Positions 1 to 4,828 of a stretch of 9,477 nt of DNA are shown in pieces (position 1 is the stretch's first letter; each line of letters starts with the position of its first letter). Origin of the DNA: Pseudomonadota bacterium (GTDB lineage Bacteria; Pseudomonadota; Gammaproteobacteria; Burkholderiales; Burkholderiaceae_D); NCBI GenBank assembly GCA_023389425.1, contig JAEWEK010000209.1, positions 1-9,477 of the forward strand, read 5' to 3'. The notes under the pieces are model-generated. The model was given only the letters and a program-made list of their open reading frames with translations. It was not told where the DNA came from and did no database searches. Made by a program: the position numbers and the translations under genes.

Positions 1-20
1 CCGCCTGCGCGGGAATGACG
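1..20. repeat. Partial intergenic palindromic repeat (dRS3-like hairpin family)
   Basis: The window opens inside a copy of the same repeat seen near 3578-3607 and 9293-9322. The visible part matches the core CCGCCTGCGCGGGAATGACG, that is, the loop, the right stem arm and the GACG tail. The left arm is outside the window. The repeat lies just beyond the terminator of the cytochrome operon, an intergenic position like the other copies. It resembles the ATTCCC-N-GGGAAT class known from Neisseria (dRS3) and other proteobacteria. Confidence 0.6.
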
Positions 21-45
21 TCCGCAGGCTAACGATACAAATAGA

Positions 46-69
46 AAAGCCGCGGCAATGCGCGGCTTT
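46..69 (-). terminator. Intrinsic terminator of the cytochrome c operon
   Basis: A perfect 9-bp stem (AAAGCCGCG at 46-54 with CGCGGCTTT at 61-69) encloses a 6-nt loop. Read on the minus strand it lies 20 bp past the stop codon at 90, and the stem's closing T residues continue into a TTTTCTATTTG tract. This is the classic layout of a Rho-independent terminator for transcripts running leftwards from the two cytochrome genes. Confidence 0.85.
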
Positions 70-89
70 CATTCGGGCGCAGCTGACGA

Positions 90-431
90 TCAGCGGTGCT
101 GCACCAGCTCCCCCGGCAGGCTCGAAATATAGGCCGCGATATCGGCCTTGTCCTTGTCCGACAGCGGCGCGGCCATGCCGCTCATGATCGGATTGTTGCG
201 ACCCCAGGCCTTGCCGCCGCGCTGGTACGCGGTCAGCGCGTGCGCCAGATAGTCCGGATACTGCCCGGCCAGCTTGGGATAGCTCGGGTCGATCGGGGTT
301 TTGAAGTCGGCGCCGTGGCAGGACGCGCAGTTGTACTTCTTGGCCAGCGCCTCGCCGTTGGCCTTGTCGCCGCCGGCAAATGCGTTGAACGAGACAGCGC
401 CGAGGACCAGCGCGATGAACAGTTTTTTCAT
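90..431 (-). CDS. Secreted monohaem cytochrome c (class I, c553/c4-like)
   Basis: The 113-residue precursor starts with a clear Sec signal peptide (residues 1-19, two Lys then a hydrophobic core, AFA before the probable cleavage site), so the mature protein is a small periplasmic electron carrier. Haem attachment is by CASCH at residues 35-39, with His39 as one axial ligand. The second ligand is Met83 or Met86 in the NPIMSGMA segment, followed by the LSDKDKADIAAYISSL helix typical of class I cytochromes. An AAGGAT ribosome site (plus 438-443) precedes the ATG and overlaps the stop codon of the upstream cytochrome gene. Only 10 bp separate the two genes, so they are almost certainly co-transcribed and probably arose by duplication. 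The physiological partner is not visible here; a role in passing electrons to a terminal oxidase is inference. Confidence 0.92.
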   Translation of the reverse strand: MKKLFIALVLGAVSFNAFAGGDKANGEALAKKYNCASCHGADFKTPIDPSYPKLAGQYPDYLAHALTAYQRGGKAWGRNNPIMSGMAAPLSDKDKADIAAYISSLPGELVQHR

Positions 432-441
432 GGCGCGATCC

Positions 442-762
442 TTATTTCTGTTGCGAGTAGAAGGCGGCGACGTCGGCGATGTCCTGGTCGGTCAGCGCAC
501 CTGCGATACCGTTCATCGACGGGTGCTTGCGGTCACCCTTCTTGTAGGCCTGGAGCGCCGCTTCGATGTATTTTGCGGACTGGCCACCAATTTTCGGCAC
601 GCGGTAAACCTCCGGGAAACTCGCCTTGTAGTCGGGGATGCCATGGCAGCCGATGCAGTTCTCAACCTTGCCTTTACCGGCGTTGGCGTTTCCGACGACA
701 TCAGCTGCGAAGGCGCCCTGGGCGCATGCAGCGAGCACGAGTACGGCTAATAGTTTTTTCAT
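442..762 (-). CDS. Secreted monohaem cytochrome c, first gene of the pair
   Basis: I start this 106-residue protein at the ATG complementary to 760-762, which gives MKKLLAVLVL and a normal signal peptide. The longer reading from 798 adds 12 residues with no export logic. No strong Shine-Dalgarno precedes either start. The haem motif is CIGCH at residues 36-40, and Met83 in the HPSMNGIAGAL segment is the likely second ligand, followed by the usual C-terminal helix (TDQDIADVAAFYS). It is shorter than its neighbour but has the same plan: signal peptide, CxxCH, Tyr-rich middle helix, Met loop, final helix. The signal region could be cut at AFA before residue 20 (soluble periplasmic) or, since LAAC at 10-13 fits a lipobox, at Cys13 (lipid-anchored). 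Confidence 0.88.
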   Translation of the reverse strand: MKKLLAVLVLAACAQGAFAADVVGNANAGKGKVENCIGCHGIPDYKASFPEVYRVPKIGGQSAKYIEAALQAYKKGDRKHPSMNGIAGALTDQDIADVAAFYSQQK

Positions 763-941
763 GGTGAGGCAATCGTTGAAAGTGAATCGATACCGCAAGC
801 GTTAAAAAAGTTAGCATTTGTACTACCAGCGTCCGATTCTATATGAAGAGTTACCTATCGTCTATAAACGCTGCAACACGGCCCTGCGCCCCATTTTGAT
901 GTGGCATATACTTCAACACTTCATCCTCGACACCGACGCGT
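763..941. promoter_or_regulatory. Divergent promoter region, cytochrome operon and MoxR operon
   Basis: This 179-bp stretch between two divergent operons is more AT-rich than its surroundings and must drive both. Candidate -10 hexamers are TAGAAT on the minus strand (plus 836-841), with a weak TAGACG 17 bp upstream, and TATAAA (863-868) or TATACT (907-912) on the plus strand without convincing -35 partners. I see no FNR-type TTGAT-N4-ATCAA box and no strong dyad. The promoters are presumed from layout; the exact hexamers are uncertain. Confidence 0.35.
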
Positions 942-1796
942 ATGCAAGCACCCCACCGCTTTGAAGGCACCGACAGCTATGTCGCCACCAAGGACCTGAC
1001 GCTGGCGGTGAACGCCGCCCTGGCGCTGGCGCGCCCGCTGCTCATCAAGGGCGAACCGGGCACCGGCAAGACCATGCTGGCCGAAGAAGTCGCGGCCGCG
1101 CTCGGCCGCCCGCTGCTGCAGTGGCACGTCAAGTCGACCACCAAGGCGCAGCAGGGCCTGTACGAATACGACGCCGTGTCGCGCCTGCGCGACTCCCAGC
1201 TCGGCGACGAGCGCGTGCGCGACATCCACAACTACATCGTCAAGGGCGTGCTGTGGCAGGCCTTCACCTCGGACGAGCCGGTGGTGCTGCTGATCGACGA
1301 GATCGACAAGGCCGACATCGAATTCCCCAACGACCTGCTGCGCGAACTGGACCGCATGGAGTTCTACGTCTACGAGACGCGCGAAATGGTCGTGGCCAGG
1401 CACCGCCCGCTGGTCATCATCACGTCCAACAACGAGAAGGAGCTGCCGGACGCCTTCCTGCGCCGCTGCTTCTTCCACTACATCCGCTTCCCGGACAAGG
1501 AGACGATGGAGCAGATCGTGCGCGTGCACTTCCCGCAGCTCAAGCAGGACATGCTGGCCGCCGCGCTGCAAAGCTTCTACGAACTGCGCGACGTGCCAGG
1601 CCTGAAGAAGAAGCCGTCGACCTCCGAGCTGCTGGACTGGCTCAAGCTGTTGCTGGCCGAGGACATCCCGCCCGAAGCGCTGCGCAGCGGCGATGCGAAA
1701 GCGGTGGTGCCGCCGCTGGCCGGCGCGCTGCTGAAGAACGAGCAGGACGTGCATCTGTTCGAACGCCTGGTGTACATGTCGAGGACCAACCGATGA
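942..1796 (+). CDS. MoxR-family AAA+ ATPase (CoxD-like)
   Basis: The 284-residue protein is a compact AAA+ ATPase of the MoxR branch, whose members act with VWA-domain partners as chaperones that insert metals or remodel target complexes. Walker A is GEPGTGKT (residues 37-44) and Walker B is VVLLIDEID (114-122). Sensor 1 lies in the IITSNNEKELP segment (159-169), with Asn163/164 as candidates. The arginine-finger region is FLRRC (172-176), and a sensor-2-like stretch, PSTSELLDW, sits at 225-233. All nucleotide-handling motifs are intact, so it should hydrolyse ATP. The ATG at 942 is the first in-frame start and has no strong ribosome site. Its stop overlaps the start of the GNAT gene in ATGA, and the VWA partner follows one gene later, as in cox-type loci. 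No cox structural genes are present, so the substrate is unknown. Confidence 0.93.
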   Translation: MQAPHRFEGTDSYVATKDLTLAVNAALALARPLLIKGEPGTGKTMLAEEVAAALGRPLLQWHVKSTTKAQQGLYEYDAVSRLRDSQLGDERVRDIHNYIVKGVLWQAFTSDEPVVLLIDEIDKADIEFPNDLLRELDRMEFYVYETREMVVARHRPLVIITSNNEKELPDAFLRRCFFHYIRFPDKETMEQIVRVHFPQLKQDMLAAALQSFYELRDVPGLKKKPSTSELLDWLKLLLAEDIPPEALRSGDAKAVVPPLAGALLKNEQDVHLFERLVYMSRTNR

Positions 1797-2386
1797 TCCA
1801 TGTTGAACCCGTCACGCTCGAATTCAACGGCGTGCGCCTGGAGCCGCTGTCGCTGTCCCACGCCGACGGGCTGCGCGCCGCCGCCGAAGACGGCGAGCTG
1901 TGGAACCTGCGCATCACCTCGGTGCCGGAACCGCACAACGTCGAAGCCTACATCCACAAGGCGCTGGAGATGCAGGACCGGCTCGCGTTCGCCGTGATCG
2001 ACGCCTCGACCGGTGTGGTGATGGGCAGCACCAGCTACCACGACATCCTGCCGGGCGTGGACCGCGTCGAGATCGGCTGGACCTGGTACGCCAGGAGCCG
2101 CCAGCGCAGCCACGTGAACACCAGCTGCAAGCTGCTGCTGTTGTCGCACGCCTTCGACACGCTCGGCTGCGCCGTGGTCGGCCTGCGCACCGATAACTTC
2201 AACTACGCGTCGCAGAAGGCGATCGAGCGGCTGGGCGCAAAGAAGGACGGCGTGATCCGCCACCACTGGCCGCGCCGCGACGGCACCGTGCGCGACACCG
2301 TCATCTACAGCATCGTGCGCGGCGAGTGGGCGGAGATCAAGGCGCACCTGCACTACAAGCTGGCGGAGCACGCACGCAAGGCCTGA
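1793..2386 (+). CDS. GNAT N-acetyltransferase, RimJ/RimL-like
   Basis: The 197-residue protein has the fold order of RimJ/RimL-type GNAT enzymes, which move acetyl from acetyl-CoA to an amine. It shows an N-terminal LEPLSLSHADGL segment, the VVMGSTSYHDI strand (76-85), then VEIGWTWYA (92-100) before the acetyl-CoA pyrophosphate loop, and C-terminally LRTDNFNYASQKAIERLGAK (131-150) and RDGTVRDTVIYSI (162-174). The binding loop reads RQRSHVNT (103-110), with His107 where relatives usually have Gly. A GAGGA ribosome site (1781-1785) sits 7 bp before the ATG, and that ATG overlaps the MoxR stop codon (ATGA), which supports this start and translational coupling. The VWA gene begins 6 bp downstream. 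The substrate cannot be read from sequence; acetylation of a protein handled by the MoxR/VWA pair is only a hypothesis. Confidence 0.88.
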   Translation: MIHVEPVTLEFNGVRLEPLSLSHADGLRAAAEDGELWNLRITSVPEPHNVEAYIHKALEMQDRLAFAVIDASTGVVMGSTSYHDILPGVDRVEIGWTWYARSRQRSHVNTSCKLLLLSHAFDTLGCAVVGLRTDNFNYASQKAIERLGAKKDGVIRHHWPRRDGTVRDTVIYSIVRGEWAEIKAHLHYKLAEHARKA

Positions 2387-2392
2387 CCCGCG

Positions 2393-3562
2393 ATGCTGAT
2401 CGACTTCTTCTACACGCTGCGCGACGCCAGGGTCCCGGTCACGATTCGCGAATTCCTGACGCTGCTCGAAGCGATGCAAAAGAACGTGATCGCGCCCTCG
2501 CTCGACGATTTCTACTGGCTGGCGCGGCTCACGCTGGTGAAGGACGAGGCGCATTTCGACAAGTTCGACCGCGCATTCGGCGCCTACTTCAAGGGCATCG
2601 AGGCGGTGTTCGACAAGCCTGGCGAGATTCCGCTCGACTGGCTGGTCAGGCGGCTGCAGCGCGAGCTGACGCCCGAGCAGCTCGCGCAGATCGAAAAGCT
2701 CGGCTACGACAAGCTGATGGAGCGCCTGAAGCAGCTGATGGAAGAGCAGAAGGAGCGGCACGAAGGCGGGAGCAAATGGATCGGCACGGGCGGCACTTCG
2801 CCCTTCGGTAACGGCGGCGCCAATCCGGAAGGGATCCGCATCGGCGGCAAGGGCGGCAAGCGCAGCGCGGTGAAGGTGTGGGACCAGCGCGCCTACCGCG
2901 ACTACGACGGCGAGCGCGAACTGGGCATTCGCAACATCAAGGTCGCGCTACGGCGGCTGCGGCGTTTCGCGCGCCAGGGCGCGGCCGAGGAACTGGCGCT
3001 GGACGACACCATCCGCGCCACCGCCAGCAATGCCGGCTACCTCGACATCCGCATGCAGCCCGAACGCAAGAACCGCATCAAGGTGCTGATGCTGCTCGAC
3101 GTTGGCGGCACCATGGACGACCACGTCGAGCGCACCGAGGAGCTGTTCTCGGCGGCAAAGAGCGAATTCAAGAACATGGAGTTCTACTACTTCCACAACT
3201 GCGTCTACGACTACCTGTGGAAGAACAACCGGCGGCGCCACGCGGAGCGCTTCCCCACCTGGGACGTGCTGCGCAAATACCCGCCCGATACGCGCCTGAT
3301 CTTCGTCGGCGACGCGACCATGAGCCCCTACGAGATCCTGCAGCCGGGCGGTTCGGTCGAGTACAACAACGAGGAAGCCGGCGCCGAATGGCTGGCCCGC
3401 TTCTGCCATGCTTTTCCCAAATTCGCCTGGCTCAACCCCGAGCCGGAGAACCTGTGGCAGTACCGGCAGTCGATCTCGATCATCCGCCAGATCGTCAACA
3501 ACCGCATGTTTCCGGTGACGATCGACGGGCTGGAGCGGGCGATGCGGACGCTGAGCAGGTGA
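2393..3562 (+). CDS. VWA domain protein, CoxE-like partner of MoxR
   Basis: The 389-residue protein matches the CoxE-like VWA proteins found next to MoxR ATPases. Residues 1-120 form a helical N-terminal domain (MLIDFFYTLRDARVPVTIRE onwards). A Gly-rich linker (125-157) follows, and then a segment with DTIRATASNAGYLDI (205-219) leads into the VWA domain from about 228. The metal-site (MIDAS) motif is DVGGTMD (236-242), a relaxed form of DxSxS with Gly at the first Ser position and Thr at the second. A later acidic loop is FVGDATM (304-310). There is no signal peptide or membrane segment, so it is cytoplasmic like its ATPase partner. It starts 6 bp after the GNAT stop with only a weak AAGG upstream, consistent with translation carried over from the preceding gene. 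The likely role is adaptor that brings a substrate to the ATPase; the substrate is unknown. Confidence 0.9.
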   Translation: MLIDFFYTLRDARVPVTIREFLTLLEAMQKNVIAPSLDDFYWLARLTLVKDEAHFDKFDRAFGAYFKGIEAVFDKPGEIPLDWLVRRLQRELTPEQLAQIEKLGYDKLMERLKQLMEEQKERHEGGSKWIGTGGTSPFGNGGANPEGIRIGGKGGKRSAVKVWDQRAYRDYDGERELGIRNIKVALRRLRRFARQGAAEELALDDTIRATASNAGYLDIRMQPERKNRIKVLMLLDVGGTMDDHVERTEELFSAAKSEFKNMEFYYFHNCVYDYLWKNNRRRHAERFPTWDVLRKYPPDTRLIFVGDATMSPYEILQPGGSVEYNNEEAGAEWLARFCHAFPKFAWLNPEPENLWQYRQSISIIRQIVNNRMFPVTIDGLERAMRTLSR

Positions 3563-3577
3563 CGGGCCGTTCGAGCG

Positions 3578-3607
3578 AAATGGGATTCCCGCCTTCGCGG
3601 GAATGAC
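3578..3607 (+). repeat. Hairpin repeat, forward copy of inverted pair
   Basis: This 30-bp unit has the form AAATGGGA, TTCCCGC, loop CTTC, GCGGGAA, TGAC. The stem is 8 bp perfect (3585-3592 with 3597-3604) around a 4-nt loop. It lies 15 bp after the VWA stop codon and could end or stabilise that transcript, though no T-run follows. The same unit occurs inverted at 3695-3724 and forward at 9293-9322. Confidence 0.85.
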
Positions 3608-3610
3608 GCG

Positions 3611-3694
3611 GTAAGTATCACCGTAAATATCGCCGCCGGCATCACCGTCAGGTTCACCGTCAGGTTCACCGTCAGCATCACCGTCAGCATCACC
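3611..3694. repeat. Seven-unit 12-bp tandem repeat (minisatellite)
   Basis: Seven 12-bp units in register with consensus GTCAGSWTCACC (S = G/C, W = A/T). Units 4 and 5 (3647-3670) are identical, as are units 6 and 7 (3671-3694). Units 1-3 (3611-3646) are more diverged. The array fills the whole space between the two inverted hairpin repeats. It lies between convergent genes and is not inside a credible coding region, although 12 bp equals four codons and it reads as a short acidic repeat in one minus-strand frame. Confidence 0.9.
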
Positions 3695-3724
3695 GTCGCC
3701 CCCGCGAAGGCGGGGGTCCCATTT
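3695..3724 (-). repeat. Hairpin repeat, reverse copy of inverted pair
   Basis: The reverse complement of this unit matches the forward copy at 3578-3607 in 25 of 30 positions. The stem is 7 bp (3699-3705 with 3710-3716) with loop GAAG. Four of the five differences are two T:A pairs of the stem changed together to C:G, so the hairpin is kept. It lies 17 bp beyond the stop of the NIPSNAP gene read leftwards. Confidence 0.85.
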
Positions 3725-3741
3725 TGCGCGCAGGCCGCGAA

Positions 3742-4071
3742 TCATGCCGGCAGCCGGTTCAGCGTCCCCTCCACCGCCTCGGTGAACGTGCGCTCCTCAC
3801 GCAGGATGAAACGGTGCTGCTGGGCGAAATCGACATTCGCGCGCACTTCCGGATCGGTTTTCAGCCTGCCCCGATAAGCTTCGTACGAAGCGAGGCTGTC
3901 GAACGCGACCAATCCCCACGCGATATCGTTGGTGCCCTCATGCGGCAGGAAGTAGCCGAGCAGGTGACCGCCGCAGCGCGGGATGATGCGTCCCCACTTT
4001 TCCGCATACTGCCTGAAGTGCTCGCGCTGGAAGGGGTCGATCTGGTAGCGGATGAAGCAGGTGATGGTCAT
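3742..4071 (-). CDS. NIPSNAP-family protein
   Basis: The 109-residue protein has the length and pattern of a single NIPSNAP domain, a ferredoxin-like alpha/beta barrel fold of the dimeric ABM superfamily. The N-terminal strand is MTITCFIRYQIDPF, then a helix with FRQYAEKWGRIIPRCGGHLLGYFLPHEG (residues 19-46), then the AWGLVAFDSLASYEAYRGRL segment (51-70) and KTDPEVRANVDFAQ (71-84), typical of the family. There is no signal peptide. A GAGGG ribosome site (plus 4079-4083) precedes the ATG. Biochemical roles in this family are poorly known, so I give none. It is divergent from an ArsR-type regulator with only 73 bp between the starts, which suggests that regulator controls it. Confidence 0.85.
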   Translation of the reverse strand: MTITCFIRYQIDPFQREHFRQYAEKWGRIIPRCGGHLLGYFLPHEGTNDIAWGLVAFDSLASYEAYRGRLKTDPEVRANVDFAQQHRFILREERTFTEAVEGTLNRLPA

Positions 4072-4109
4072 GATGGGGCCCTCGTGGTTGGAACCGCCAC
4101 TGTACGAGT

Positions 4110-4138
4110 TTGTGGGCCGGCGACGCTTCGGCTAAGAT
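4110..4138 (+). promoter_or_regulatory. Candidate sigma-70 promoter of the ArsR-type gene
   Basis: TTGTGG (4110-4115), a 17-bp spacer and TAAGAT (4133-4138) form a moderate -35/-10 pair. Transcription would begin about 7 bp further, at or next to the ATG at 4145, so the mRNA would have almost no leader. This agrees with the lack of a good Shine-Dalgarno there. Confidence 0.4.
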
Positions 4139-4144
4139 CGAAGC
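4125..4144. promoter_or_regulatory. Candidate operator: GCTTCG-N8-CGAAGC dyad before the ArsR-type gene
   Basis: A perfect 6-bp inverted repeat (4125-4130 and 4139-4144) encloses exactly the candidate -10 region, and its right arm touches the start codon. A regulator bound here would cover the promoter, as expected for an autorepressing ArsR-family protein. A second, weaker dyad, GGTT-GG-AACC, lies at 4086-4095 nearer the NIPSNAP gene. Confidence 0.45.
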
Positions 4145-4828
4145 ATGAAGGACGGACCGAACATCACCAGCATCGCCGCGCTCGTCGGCGACCACGCGCG
4201 CGCCGAAGTGCTGACCGTGCTCCTGTCGGGCATGGCGCTGACCGCCACCGAACTGGCCGACGCCGCAGGCGTGACGCGGCAGACCATCAGCGGCCACCTC
4301 GCCAAGCTGCACGACGCCGGGCTGCTGGCGATGGAGGCGCAGGGCCGGCACCGTTATTTCCGCCTCGCGAACGGCGAGGTGGCGCAGATGCTCGAAACGA
4401 TGATGGGCGTGGCCTTCGGCACCGGCGCCGTGCGCCTCAAATCGAGCCCGCGCGAACCGGCCTTGCGGCGCTCCCGCGTCTGCTATGACCACCTGGCCGG
4501 CGAACTTGGCGTGATGGTGTATGACGGGCTGGCGCGCCGTGGCGCATTCGCTATCGAGGGGAACGGCATCGGGCTGACCGACGAGGGCAGCAGGATGGCG
4601 GCCGCCATCGGCATCGACACGGCGGCGCTGCAGCCGGGCCGGCGGCCGATGTGCCGCACCTGCCTCGACTGGAGCGAGCGCCGCCACCATCTGGCCGGCG
4701 CGCTGGCGACTGCAATGCTGCGGCGCTTCGAAGAACTCGGCTGGGGCAAGCGCGTGCCGGATTCGCGGGTGTTCGCCTTCACCGGCAGCGGCGAGAACGC
4801 GCTGCACGAATGGCTCGCGAGCCGATGA
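4145..4828 (+). CDS. ArsR-type winged-helix transcriptional regulator
   Basis: The 227-residue protein has an N-terminal winged helix-turn-helix. Helix 3/4 is ALTATELADAAGVTRQTISG (31-50), the recognition helix continues HLAKLHDAGLL, and the wing is AMEAQGRHRYFRL (62-74). This is the ArsR-family layout. It is about twice the length of classical ArsR proteins. The C-terminal half (about 105-227) has two related Cys motifs: CYDHLAGELG (113-122) and CRTCLDWSERRHHLAG (170-185). Cys113, Cys170, Cys173 and the nearby His/Asp residues could bind metal or sense redox state, but the effector is not known. The start at 4145 is fixed by the dyad that abuts it; the ribosome site is weak. Its stop overlaps the TPR-methyltransferase start as ATGA, and it diverges from the NIPSNAP gene, so both are plausible targets. 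Confidence 0.88.
   Translation: MKDGPNITSIAALVGDHARAEVLTVLLSGMALTATELADAAGVTRQTISGHLAKLHDAGLLAMEAQGRHRYFRLANGEVAQMLETMMGVAFGTGAVRLKSSPREPALRRSRVCYDHLAGELGVMVYDGLARRGAFAIEGNGIGLTDEGSRMAAAIGIDTAALQPGRRPMCRTCLDWSERRHHLAGALATAMLRRFEELGWGKRVPDSRVFAFTGSGENALHEWLASR

Noticed and set aside
3..29. GCCTGCG/CGCAGGC 7-bp inverted repeat near the left edge
   Set aside because: It overlaps the edge repeat and lies beyond the stronger terminator at 46-69; alone it is not distinguishable from chance in GC-rich sequence.
96..767. Plus-strand frames opposite the two cytochrome genes
   Set aside because: They are antisense to clear CxxCH cytochromes with signal peptides and show no family resemblance.
3611..3694. 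CRISPR array
   Set aside because: The units are 12 bp with no spacers and no cas genes are nearby; this is a simple tandem repeat.
2948..3745. Minus-strand frame containing an acidic 4-residue repeat and VIPAKAGIPF
   Set aside because: The repeat is the translated 12-bp array and VIPAKAGIPF is the translated hairpin repeat; the rest is antisense to the VWA gene.
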